From positions 1-61,905 of the forward strand of contig NZ_LJJE01000119.1 in assembly GCF_001854765.1 (NCBI RefSeq): a DNA stretch of 61,905 nt, given 5' to 3'. Source of the DNA: Vibrio sonorensis (GTDB taxonomy: Bacteria > Pseudomonadota > Gammaproteobacteria > Enterobacterales > Vibrionaceae). This document shows, piece after piece, positions 10,017-18,322 of the stretch; within the stretch, counting starts at the first letter, position 1, and every line of letters begins with the position of its first letter. The position numbers and the translations under genes were made by a program. The notes beneath the pieces were generated by a model that saw only the letters and a program-made list of their open reading frames with translations, did not search any database and was not told the origin of the DNA.

Positions 10017-12713
10017 CTAGACAATGTTTCTTGGGGCAAAAGAAAATGCCCTAAACTCTCGCTTGTATTTAGATTCGCCAATTTTCTTAATTTTGGCGAC
10101 TCCCATCTTGAAGTTATAGTTACCTGATATTTGATCAACGACTCTAGTTGTCAAAGAGTTCGAAGGCTGACGCATATCGATCATATTGGCATACAAGCAA
10201 CCCTTTTTAACCGCTGGTGTCACGATGGCAACGGCAGTAACTGCTGCTTTATCTAATTTGATATGGCCATTTTCCATCAACTCACTAAACTGAAAGTCAT
10301 CGCTGTGGACACCAAGAATAGTATCCTTAAAGTTCGCCACTCGATCTGAATACATCATCACTTGGTCACCAGACTCAATTCCGCGCTCACTAGCATCATC
10401 AGGGTGAATTTCAACCCAGTTTTCCGGCCATCGCTGGATAACATAAGCACGCCTCTCTACATCGTCGAACCCTGATTGCCAAATTTCATTGATACGTCCA
10501 TTTGAAAACCAAAGTTCCTCGTCTTTTGGTTGTAACCATTCATAGAAGTCACTAAACAGATCCCATGGATGTTTTTGCAGGTTAACTTTGCCAGTTTGGC
10601 TATTGAATGCAATCAACTGTTTTTTCAACACGTTACTACCTTGAGGCCCATGTTCAAGCCCTTTTTCCAACAAGGTTTCTTGTGACATCTCGGTGTCGTG
10701 CAAGCGCTTAGTTCCTACTAACTTTTTCGTATCGTAGTTATAAAACACGGGGCCCTGAATACCATCAGTTCCAAACTCTTTAAGCTTATCGTGAAGTGTT
10801 TTTCCTTCGGCATGCGCCGCTACTTTGATCATGTGGAAATCTTTTCGGCTACCACGGCTAAATCTGGACGCTTCTTCAGCAACGTCGTTTGACTCATCCC
10901 AATCAAACCCATCAAATCCAAATCGGCGAGCTAGCTGAGCGATGATCCACCAGTCTGGCTTTGCTTGACCCGGTGCGTCAGAAAACTTTTGGTATAATCT
11001 GAGGCGCCTTTCGCCATTCGCTCTCATAAAGTCAACTTCCCCCCATGTCGCGGCAGGAAAAACAATATCAGCAAACTTAGCACCTATGGGATCACGCAAG
11101 TAAATATCCTGATTTATAACCACCATACCTCCTGAGTCTGCACGAAGTTTGAGTGTATCGATAATTTCCTGCTTGTCATAAGAATAAACTTGATGAGGGT
11201 TAGCAGTCGTCAGTTCCCAAAACTTCTTTTGTAACCCTTGGCTACCACACATTGCTTGAATCCAAGTTGTGCCAATTACATGTGCCAGTCTTGTATGCCC
11301 AGAATAAAGATACCGGTCTGTATCAATTGAACGTCGTCGACGTCCTGGTACCTTTTCGGGTGACTTATTCCTTGGTAACTTCCCACCAGCCTGACCTCCT
11401 CGTTGGTGTCCACCAAATCGCCCAATGACTCTCCCTTCACGCCCTCCGGTACCAATCACAGTAGCGAGAGAAGATATGGCATTGGTATTACCTGTATTGT
11501 TTGACCAATAGAAGCCTTTTTCTATACCAATAGAGGATTTAGGTCGCTTACCATCTATAGGTTTCGCTAACATTTCTGCAGCTTGATATATCTTTTCCAC
11601 CTCAATACCCGCTAATTTGGCAGCATATTTGGGGTCGTACTCCTTTTGAGCCATGTTCCAAGATTTATAATCTTCAAAACCTTTAGTCTGAAACTTACCC
11701 CACGTTGTACGCCACTGCCATGGAGTATTACGTGTACCCTGGCCAAATCCTGAGCTAGATTCCCACTGGTTGTTAACCCACTGATTGATCCACTCATCGT
11801 CTTGCCACTCGTTCTCCAGAATGACCCGAATAATAGCGCCAACCACTAAGTTGTCTGAGCCAGGATTAAGATCAATATGCAAACCACCGTGTTTCTTAAG
11901 CCAAGCGATTCCAGCAGTTTCACGAGGATTGAGGATTACAGTTTTCATTCCTCTTTGAACCGCGGGCATTATGTATTGGGTAAAAATGATGGTTTTGGTT
12001 TCGTATGGGTCGGTGCCACAAATCATTAGTGTGTCAGCCGCTCCCCAATCCTCGTAACTTGGCCCGAAATTATCAAACCCCGCATCTCTAAAACCCGGTG
12101 TCGATGTCACATCAGAGGGGGTGTCGTGAAAAGTGAAGTTTGCAGTATTGATATGTCGCAGAGCGTATTTGGTAATTGCATACGTATTTTCAATGTACTG
12201 ATATGAATATGTTTTTACTCCATAGGCATTCGCGCCATGTTGGTCAATGATATGTTTACCAACTTCTGCCGCGATGTCTAAAGCAAACTCCCATGATACT
12301 GGTTGAAGAGTACCGCCAATTCTGACTAGAGGCTGAGTTAACCTATCTCTTGTTCCTGTGGCAGGGTTATAAAGCTTTTGAGCAAGCAAACCTCCTCTCA
12401 CCGATGAGTCACCTGTTTTGTTAACAGCTTTAGTGTCTTTATCTGGTACCACAACAATATTGTGTGGCTTGCCATTGTGCATAATCACATTGTGTTGGGC
12501 AGGCGCTACCCATGATTGCATAGGCGCACTAGGAAAATTGATACCAAAAGCATTTTCGTCAGCCTTTAAACCACCGTTCGCCTGTTCTAGCGGCCATCTA
12601 TATACTTTGTAACCGCAGGCCACGACACAATAGTCACACGCAGTGGTGATCACATCTGCACTTTTGGGAGGTAATGGCGCGTTGTCTTGTGGAATGTAAA
12701 AGTTACTAGTCAT
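10017..12713 (-). CDS. idrA: Molybdopterin oxidoreductase large subunit, iodate reductase IdrA-like (AioA family)
   Basis: 898-residue catalytic subunit of the DMSO-reductase superfamily, AioA branch. The N-terminal cluster motif C26-x2-C29-x3-C33-G-Y is that of AioA/IdrA, and a Ser (S103/S104, before VRGG) replaces the fourth Cys, implying a 3Fe-4S cluster. By eye against AioA as I remember it, H196, R432 and H436 (RFGGH) match its active-site His, Arg and His, but the arsenite-site Glu is Ser204, arguing against arsenite as substrate. There is no signal peptide; it should be exported with the Tat-tagged Rieske partner, whose gene ends 2 nt upstream. The two di-haem peroxidase genes in the same operon are the signature of idrABP1P2. 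Substrate assignment is inference; an AioA-like enzyme for another oxyanion is possible. Confidence 0.82.
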   Translation of the reverse strand: MTSNFYIPQDNAPLPPKSADVITTACDYCVVACGYKVYRWPLEQANGGLKADENAFGINFPSAPMQSWVAPAQHNVIMHNGKPHNIVVVPDKDTKAVNKTGDSSVRGGLLAQKLYNPATGTRDRLTQPLVRIGGTLQPVSWEFALDIAAEVGKHIIDQHGANAYGVKTYSYQYIENTYAITKYALRHINTANFTFHDTPSDVTSTPGFRDAGFDNFGPSYEDWGAADTLMICGTDPYETKTIIFTQYIMPAVQRGMKTVILNPRETAGIAWLKKHGGLHIDLNPGSDNLVVGAIIRVILENEWQDDEWINQWVNNQWESSSGFGQGTRNTPWQWRTTWGKFQTKGFEDYKSWNMAQKEYDPKYAAKLAGIEVEKIYQAAEMLAKPIDGKRPKSSIGIEKGFYWSNNTGNTNAISSLATVIGTGGREGRVIGRFGGHQRGGQAGGKLPRNKSPEKVPGRRRRSIDTDRYLYSGHTRLAHVIGTTWIQAMCGSQGLQKKFWELTTANPHQVYSYDKQEIIDTLKLRADSGGMVVINQDIYLRDPIGAKFADIVFPAATWGEVDFMRANGERRLRLYQKFSDAPGQAKPDWWIIAQLARRFGFDGFDWDESNDVAEEASRFSRGSRKDFHMIKVAAHAEGKTLHDKLKEFGTDGIQGPVFYNYDTKKLVGTKRLHDTEMSQETLLEKGLEHGPQGSNVLKKQLIAFNSQTGKVNLQKHPWDLFSDFYEWLQPKDEELWFSNGRINEIWQSGFDDVERRAYVIQRWPENWVEIHPDDASERGIESGDQVMMYSDRVANFKDTILGVHSDDFQFSELMENGHIKLDKAAVTAVAIVTPAVKKGCLYANMIDMRQPSNSLTTRVVDQISGNYNFKMGVAKIKKIGESKYKREFRAFSFAPRNIV

Positions 12714-12715
12714 AT

Positions 12716-13315
12716 TTAGGCCTCCTGGTTTGAAATCAAATTATCAGTTCGGCCAAATAACAGCCCCATTACACCTACTGCGTATATATCGTCACCTTCA
12801 ACTTCCAACAGTATCTGCGGTAGACTTTCATAGGCTTGCCCAGAAACAATGATCCCGTGACGCCTTAGGTCAAATGTAGATAAGTGAAACGGACACTGAC
12901 CCAAGACTCTATGTTCGTCGATAGCCTTGTATGCATTGTTCATCGGTCCGCCTTGATGTGTACACATCACGGAAAAACCCACCACATCTTGTTCTGAACC
13001 GACACCACCACCGGCGGGTACTCCCATCTTGATCAAAATAGCTTGAGTGTTTGCACCCTCATCGGGGTAAGTAAAATATTTGGGTTCGTTAGCAACCAGT
13101 TCACTGAGTTTTCCGATTAACTTACGGGGATAACCAACGATTCTTGCTTGAGTTTGTTTGGCTAGTGCAGTACCAGGAAAAAGAGTAAAAGTTGCGACAC
13201 TGGCAGTGCCCGCCGCTGCACCGCTATACAGCAAAAAGTCACGTCGTGACATCATGCATTTACGATGTTCACCCTTGTCTTTTTTGTGATTACGACGACC
13301 TTTGGTAAGTTTCAT
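12716..13315 (-). CDS. idrB: Tat-exported Rieske 2Fe-2S subunit, IdrB-like (AioB family)
   Basis: 199 residues. The twin-arginine signal SRRDFLLYSGAAAGTASVA (Arg24-Arg25) is followed by a hydrophobic stretch ending LFPGTALA. Rieske ligands are C118-T-H120 and C141-P-F-H144. The position that holds the extra disulfide Cys in high-potential Rieske proteins is Gly here (CTHQGG), which would favour a lower potential. It passes electrons between the molybdenum subunit and periplasmic cytochromes. The start overlaps the upstream peroxidase stop by 4 nt (ATGA), implying translational coupling. An internal Met just before SRRDF (residue 21 or 22) could be the true start, because Tat signals are usually short. 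Confidence 0.85.
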   Translation of the reverse strand: MKLTKGRRNHKKDKGEHRKCMMSRRDFLLYSGAAAGTASVATFTLFPGTALAKQTQARIVGYPRKLIGKLSELVANEPKYFTYPDEGANTQAILIKMGVPAGGGVGSEQDVVGFSVMCTHQGGPMNNAYKAIDEHRVLGQCPFHLSTFDLRRHGIIVSGQAYESLPQILLEVEGDDIYAVGVMGLLFGRTDNLISNQEA

Positions 13316-14547
13316 TTTTTCACCTCCACCAGCTGTTTTTCTGTAAAGAGAGGCTGATACTCTGGTAACTTTGGATATTCCATAGTGATCCGCTTTCCTG
13401 AAAAGGCATCGATAAATGCCAATAAATCCTGCTTTTCTTGATTACTAAGACCCAAAGGCTGAATCAATGGACTTTTTGATTGGATAAAATCAGTTGTTCT
13501 TCCATCTTGAGTCACACCCCCTCGGTCATAGAAATCAACGACATCAGACAATGTGGCGACCGTTCCATTGTGCATATAAGGGGCGGTGTACTTGGTATAA
13601 CGAATACTTGGCGTACGAAATTTACCAAGCATGTCTTTGCGTTTTCCTCGGAAATAGACTCCAGGATCCGCTTTTGTTTCTCGATACATCTTTTCGTTGG
13701 AACCCTTGGCATAAAGTTCATAACGAAACGTAATTTGAGCTAAAGGATCAGTTTCCCACCTTTTATTGGTTGGAACACCAATGTTGTAGTTCTTTTGATC
13801 TGATGCCAGTGGGCCATTGTGGCAAGCAATACAGCGCGCTTTTCCTTCAAAAAGCGTTTTTCCTCTAATTTGCGCTTTGCTTAGCGCTGTCTCATCTCCT
13901 TTTAGATAGTTATCTAATGGCGTATCTTTTTGCACCAAAGTACGCTCAAAAGCAGCGATTGCCTTCCAAGCGTTACTAACTTTCGGGAAGTTATCTCCGA
14001 AAACCTTGTTAAATTGATCGACGTACTCGGGAACCAAGGCTAATCTAGATTCCATTAAATCATCTTCTCCATTACCCGCGACTCCACCTTTGGCAGCACT
14101 TTTAGCTTGTGCTTCCAAGGAGTTAGATGAACCCGCCCAAAACAGCTTCTCATAATAGGCCGAGTTGATAATGGTTTGGCTGTTTCTCCAGTGAACCGTA
14201 CCTGGGTACCCCAACGAAAGATCAGCCGGAAAGTCCCACCCCAGAGCAGGGTTGTGGCAGGCAGAGCAAGGAGTAGAAGTGTCACCCCCCAACCTTCCGT
14301 CAAAAAAGAGTAACTTTCCAAGCTCGACTTTTTCCGGTGTAGTGGGATTATCTGGAGGTGTCGGCACATCGCCTAAAGGAGCCAATGCAGGGTACTGCAA
14401 TCCATCGAGCAGTATGGGCTTTAAATCAACTCCCACGTCTCTCCCCGCTATATGCTCCACACTCTGTGATTGATTGGCGTGGGTAGAAAAGCTCTGTAAC
14501 ATCGCCATAACTGCCAGCAGCGGCAAAGTGATGGTAAATCTGTTCAT
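13312..14547 (-). CDS. Di-haem cytochrome c peroxidase family protein, IdrP-like
   Basis: 411 residues with a Sec signal peptide (to about residue 24), so periplasmic. Two c-type haem sites: C94-SA-C97-H98 (CSACHNP) and C239-IA-C242-H243 (CIACHNG), as in the bacterial CcpA/MauG family. It has the family motifs GKLLFFDGRLGGD and PYMHNGTVATL. In known iodate-reductase operons two such proteins (IdrP1, IdrP2) are proposed to detoxify hydrogen peroxide or reduced iodine species formed during turnover. The gene lies 9 nt after the other peroxidase gene and overlaps the Rieske gene. I cannot say which of the two corresponds to P1 or P2. Confidence 0.85.
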   Translation of the reverse strand: MNRFTITLPLLAVMAMLQSFSTHANQSQSVEHIAGRDVGVDLKPILLDGLQYPALAPLGDVPTPPDNPTTPEKVELGKLLFFDGRLGGDTSTPCSACHNPALGWDFPADLSLGYPGTVHWRNSQTIINSAYYEKLFWAGSSNSLEAQAKSAAKGGVAGNGEDDLMESRLALVPEYVDQFNKVFGDNFPKVSNAWKAIAAFERTLVQKDTPLDNYLKGDETALSKAQIRGKTLFEGKARCIACHNGPLASDQKNYNIGVPTNKRWETDPLAQITFRYELYAKGSNEKMYRETKADPGVYFRGKRKDMLGKFRTPSIRYTKYTAPYMHNGTVATLSDVVDFYDRGGVTQDGRTTDFIQSKSPLIQPLGLSNQEKQDLLAFIDAFSGKRITMEYPKLPEYQPLFTEKQLVEVKK

Positions 14548-14556
14548 ACTATCCTC

Positions 14557-15642
14557 CTAATTCTTCGAAGTACGCCAATCTTTAATTAACTGGTAGGTAT
14601 ACCCACCTTCTGTCCAGACATGCTTTTCAGTAGTAAGTGGTTCGCCAGAAAGGGAGTTGAGGAAAGCGACTAATTCCGCTTGCTCTTGAGTATTTAGATT
14701 AAGTGGCCTAATCCTCTCGTCTTTGTTGCTATCTGGCCACCCGCCTTGATTGTAGAACTCAACCACTTCTTCCAGTGTTTGCATCAACCCGTTGTGCATG
14801 TAAGGCGCGGTATACTTAAGCTCTCGCAATGTAGGAGTAAAAAACTTGCCAAGGTCTGAACCATCTGCTTTATGCGTCTGTACATGAGCACCAACATCTC
14901 GCTTTAAACCCATGTAGTTTTCATTTCCCATAAACATGTTGAAAGCAATAAACGTTTGGTGACGCAAGGGATCAAGGAAGATATCTACGTTCTCAGGAAC
15001 ACCAGTATTGTGTGATAAGCCATCGCTTAAAAGAGGGCCGTGATGACATTCTGAACAACCCGCTTTGCCAGTAAAAAGCGCTAAGCCTTTTTTGCCTTGT
15101 TGGCTGAGTTCACCTTTATCAAAGGGCGACGAAGAGGAGGTCAACGTTTTTAGGTATTCTGGAATAGCGTTGCGAACGCCACCATTGGAAGGTTCGCCAT
15201 AACCCGCGGCTTTAAACATTTCGACATATACTGGGTCTTGTTTAAGACGCTCTTGCATTAACCGCATGTCCATGTTCATCAACCAATCTTCGGTTATATT
15301 TTCTCGCGTAACATCGTTGAGATTCGTTCCGATGCGACCATCGTGAAACCAAACCTTTTTATAGACTGTATTTATAAGCGTAGGGACATTGCGAAACCCT
15401 TTACTTCCGGTGTAAGCCGGCCCCATTGCCTCAGGGTTCGCGTACCCGTATTCTGGTTGATGGCATGATGCACACGAAAGTGTGCTATTACCTGACAATC
15501 GACTATCAAAAAACAACCGTTTTCCCAGTTCTGCTTTAGCGTTATCGACTTTGATATCTTGAAGCTGACCAAATAACTCCGTCTTGCTCCAGACACCAAA
15601 AGAAACCGCCATTCCAGCAGCAAGGACCAACATATTTTTCAT
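14557..15642 (-). CDS. Di-haem cytochrome c peroxidase family protein, IdrP-like
   Basis: 361 residues, first gene of the four-gene operon. It has a Sec signal peptide (to about residue 19) and two haem c motifs: C57-AS-C60-H61 (CASCHQP) and C196-SE-C199-H200 (CSECHHG). GKRLFFDSRLSGN and PYMHNGLMQTL match the di-haem peroxidase fold. It is clearly related to, but diverged from, the next gene, so the pair is an old duplication and not a recent copy. AAGGAG precedes the ATG. Expression is predicted from the sigma-54 promoter at 15725-15740. Confidence 0.85.
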   Translation of the reverse strand: MKNMLVLAAGMAVSFGVWSKTELFGQLQDIKVDNAKAELGKRLFFDSRLSGNSTLSCASCHQPEYGYANPEAMGPAYTGSKGFRNVPTLINTVYKKVWFHDGRIGTNLNDVTRENITEDWLMNMDMRLMQERLKQDPVYVEMFKAAGYGEPSNGGVRNAIPEYLKTLTSSSSPFDKGELSQQGKKGLALFTGKAGCSECHHGPLLSDGLSHNTGVPENVDIFLDPLRHQTFIAFNMFMGNENYMGLKRDVGAHVQTHKADGSDLGKFFTPTLRELKYTAPYMHNGLMQTLEEVVEFYNQGGWPDSNKDERIRPLNLNTQEQAELVAFLNSLSGEPLTTEKHVWTEGGYTYQLIKDWRTSKN

Positions 15643-15724
15643 TGTTATACTCCTTTGCTTCCAGCTTTAACCTATTGAAAAGCTGATTGCTTTTAACAGA
15701 TTTTGTTATCGCTAGAAGGGTCAG

Positions 15725-15740
15725 AGCATAATTTGTTCCA
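15725..15740 (-). promoter_or_regulatory. Sigma-54 promoter for the Idr-like operon
   Basis: On the minus strand the sequence reads TGGAACAAATTATGCT. It has the invariant GG-N10-GC spacing of sigma-54 promoters and matches the consensus TGGCACG-N4-TTGCT at 5 of 7 and 4 of 5 positions. Transcription would start near 15714, giving a leader of about 70 nt before the first peroxidase gene. Confidence 0.65.
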
Positions 15741-15810
15741 TACTTTCTTTTTTAAATTTTTCCTTTTCTTTCATTATGTTAAAAACAATCTAATAAACTA
15801 CCAGCGCAAT

Positions 15811-15865
15811 CAATTAAACGTATCGTTTAAACGTTTAACAACTAATTGAACGATACGTTTAATTG
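15811..15865. promoter_or_regulatory. Paired palindromes between divergent operons, candidate enhancer (UAS)
   Basis: A perfect 17-bp inverted repeat: arms at 15811-15827 and 15849-15865. Each arm holds its own dyad, TTAAACG-TAT-CGTTTAA (15814-15830) and TTgAACG-ATA-CGTTTAA (15846-15862, one mismatch). Their centres are 32 bp apart, about three helical turns. The element is about 75 bp from each -24 box on either side, the usual distance for an NtrC-type activator, and the gene for such an activator lies in the divergent operon. Confidence 0.65.
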
Positions 15866-15944
15866 CTATCTCACCTTCATTTAAAACTGTACAAAAATAC
15901 ACGTAAGTTATTGTAAATATTAGGCCACAACTCAAAATTGGTTC

Positions 15945-15960
15945 GGGCATAGAAACTGCT
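15945..15960 (+). promoter_or_regulatory. Sigma-54 promoter for the HEAT-kinase-regulator operon
   Basis: Reads GGGCATAGAAACTGCT, with GG-N10-GC spacing and the GGCA and TGCT cores of the sigma-54 consensus (4 of 7 and 4 of 5 matches). Start of transcription would be near 15972, about 28 nt before the HEAT-repeat gene ATG. Confidence 0.55.
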
Positions 15961-15999
15961 TTCTATCTAATAGTTCACGTTAGTACAAGGTAAGTTCTT

Positions 16000-18258
16000 A
16001 TGTCATTCGACCTCCAAACTTCGTCTACAGTAGACTCAAAACTCGCTCAGGCGAAACAGTTACTCATTAAGAATCTAGAAACGGGAAATGAGGCTCAGCA
16101 ATGCGCAAGTGCAAGAGCTTTAGCGATCGGGAGCGTCACTGAAGGAATCAATGCTCTTAACCAAGGACTGCAGCATTCCGACCCCGATGTGATCGTTCAC
16201 TGTGCAAATGCTTTGCACTGCTTGAAGTCGGGCGATATAGACGCATTGAGTTTAGTTGTAACCCAACACCCTGAAGGAGATTGTCGGCTGGCAGCGGCAA
16301 AAGCTTTACAAACTTATTCTGAACAAAATCAGGTGACTGCTCTGTATAGAAAACTTGCGACAAGAAATCTAGGCGACTGCGCACAAAACTTTCACACGGA
16401 TTGGGATGACGGGTGGGATCTTCAGTTGCTGTCAGTAAAGACCTTAGTAGCGCGAAGAGACCATAAAAATGTTCATCTTTTCAAGCAATTGCTCTCCCAA
16501 GACCCCGAACCGGAATTGGAAACACTTCTCTATCTAGGCATAGTTCACTTTGATAGCCAATATCTGATTTCGAAACTTGATGGAAGCTCATTGTCGTCGA
16601 CACGTCGTATACTAAATGCTTTGCCAAAAGCATCATCTAGAGACGCTCGAGTCACTTTGTTCAAACATCTCAGTCATTGTGATGCGAAATGCCGATCGCT
16701 CGCCATCGAAGGTTTATCAAAGCTATCCGCCAAAGAATACCTATGGGATGTTATTCACTGCTTAACCGACCCAGATACACTTGTCAGAAAGTCAGCCCAA
16801 ACCGCCATTAAAAAACTTGACTACAAGGATAAGCTCGATGACAAAAGGTTGCTTTCATATATGGAGAAAGTCCCTTCCAAAGCTCAATGTCAATTGTTAA
16901 GTATGATTGATATATCGAACATCAGCGAACAGGATTTGCACTGTTTGATTGACCAATATGCGTACACAAACCCAGAGCTGCTCACTGCTTCACCTGCCCT
17001 ATTGGCTAAACTGCAAAGTTCAAAAGCACTCAAAAAACGTTTAGTGCAATGCTACCAACACCACCTTTCACAAAAGCCCCTAGACAATATTCTTCATTCA
17101 AACCTCATCCGGTCTCTTAAGTATTTTGACAACCATACAATTTGGTCTTTTCCTTACTTAGAAAGTCGAATCAACGGCTATAAGCAAACTGAAAACACTT
17201 ATGCGTTTTCATCACAGGTTAGGCAAGCCTGTTTTAGTGTTTTGTCTCTCTGCAAGGACACACGAGCATATCGGGTTGTCCGCACTTCTCTGCTTGGAAT
17301 CAACACCTATGGCGAGATCATAACTTCGACTTCAGAGCAAACAGACCAAAAAATTATTGATGACCACCGCGTTCCTGAGGTCATCGTTTCCAGTCATTCT
17401 CAAGCCTCTACGCTAGATGCTATTCGGCAAACTAACCAACTAGACATAATTGTCAAACAGCACGAGCACTCTGACCAACGATATACAATTGAATCTATGG
17501 TAGATAAACTGGATCCGGGCTACAGCGAATACAGCCAGTTGGTCAAAGACAACTTTTTGGCCGCAGAAGGTTTGGAGTTAAATCGCAAAAAAATCGTTAC
17601 TTTGCCACAAACCAAAAACCAAATATTAGCTATTCGGGCCCTCGCAGACGCAAATACAGATGATGTCATTGATTTGTTACTTGAAACAGCGTCGTTTTGC
17701 GATCGTGAAACCTTGTGCGAGATTCTAATAGTAAGCACACAACAGAGGGGGCACCACACCTCATTTCTTTCAGTCGTTGATCAATGTTTGAAAACCGAAG
17801 AACGAGAGCTTTGTATAGAAGCATTGCGTTATCTGACAAAGGTTCCCAGTAGCTTTGCCATTCCACGAATCACTAAGGCCATCCATCATCCCGAAGAATC
17901 AGTAAAACTCAGTGCTCTTTACTCTTTGACCTCACATCTAGATGGTATTAATCACAACAGCAAAATGATTGAAATAATCATTGAACTCATCCGTTCGGGT
18001 CAGGGAAGTGTCCGTAAACTGGCACTTCAGCTCACTTTTGAACTTGGAGTTTGGAGCCAGCACTTCGATCTAATCATAGAAGTTCTGTTATCAGATCCAG
18101 AGTGCCTGATTGTAGGTCAAAAGTATGCGGAAACTATGTACGAAAAAGCATTGCACCATATAACTGAGTACTTCGATCAATTGACGGAAGATAAGCAACT
18201 TAGAGCGGTAGCCTTACTTGGCGTTGTCATCGCTAGTAGAAAACAAAAAATAGTCTGA
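16000..18258 (+). CDS. Large HEAT-repeat protein of unknown role
   Basis: 752 residues, no signal peptide or membrane span, so cytoplasmic. Repeating helical units such as AQQCASARALAIGSVTEGI, PDVIVHCANALHCLKSGD, GDCRLAAAKALQTYSEQN and TLVRKSAQTAIKKL are typical HEAT/PBS-lyase-type repeats, concentrated in residues 20-290 and again in 580-720. HEAT scaffolds bind other proteins. Being the first gene of the operon that also encodes the kinase and sigma-54 regulator, it may tune signalling or chaperone assembly or export of the molybdoenzyme (inference). No homologue with known function is recognised. The ribosome-binding site is AAGG before 16000. Confidence 0.8.
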   Translation: MSFDLQTSSTVDSKLAQAKQLLIKNLETGNEAQQCASARALAIGSVTEGINALNQGLQHSDPDVIVHCANALHCLKSGDIDALSLVVTQHPEGDCRLAAAKALQTYSEQNQVTALYRKLATRNLGDCAQNFHTDWDDGWDLQLLSVKTLVARRDHKNVHLFKQLLSQDPEPELETLLYLGIVHFDSQYLISKLDGSSLSSTRRILNALPKASSRDARVTLFKHLSHCDAKCRSLAIEGLSKLSAKEYLWDVIHCLTDPDTLVRKSAQTAIKKLDYKDKLDDKRLLSYMEKVPSKAQCQLLSMIDISNISEQDLHCLIDQYAYTNPELLTASPALLAKLQSSKALKKRLVQCYQHHLSQKPLDNILHSNLIRSLKYFDNHTIWSFPYLESRINGYKQTENTYAFSSQVRQACFSVLSLCKDTRAYRVVRTSLLGINTYGEIITSTSEQTDQKIIDDHRVPEVIVSSHSQASTLDAIRQTNQLDIIVKQHEHSDQRYTIESMVDKLDPGYSEYSQLVKDNFLAAEGLELNRKKIVTLPQTKNQILAIRALADANTDDVIDLLLETASFCDRETLCEILIVSTQQRGHHTSFLSVVDQCLKTEERELCIEALRYLTKVPSSFAIPRITKAIHHPEESVKLSALYSLTSHLDGINHNSKMIEIIIELIRSGQGSVRKLALQLTFELGVWSQHFDLIIEVLLSDPECLIVGQKYAETMYEKALHHITEYFDQLTEDKQLRAVALLGVVIASRKQKIV

Positions 18259-18322
18259 CAGTTGATCCTATGAGAGCTAATCGCGATCCAATTAAACGTG
18301 GTCGCGTCGCAAAGGAAAGACA

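Noticed and set aside
10017..13315. Reading the molybdenum/Rieske pair as arsenite oxidase AioBA
   Set aside because: The fold and cluster motif fit, but the arsenite-site Glu seems to be Ser, two di-haem peroxidases share the operon, and no arsenic genes are nearby. Kept only as an alternative.
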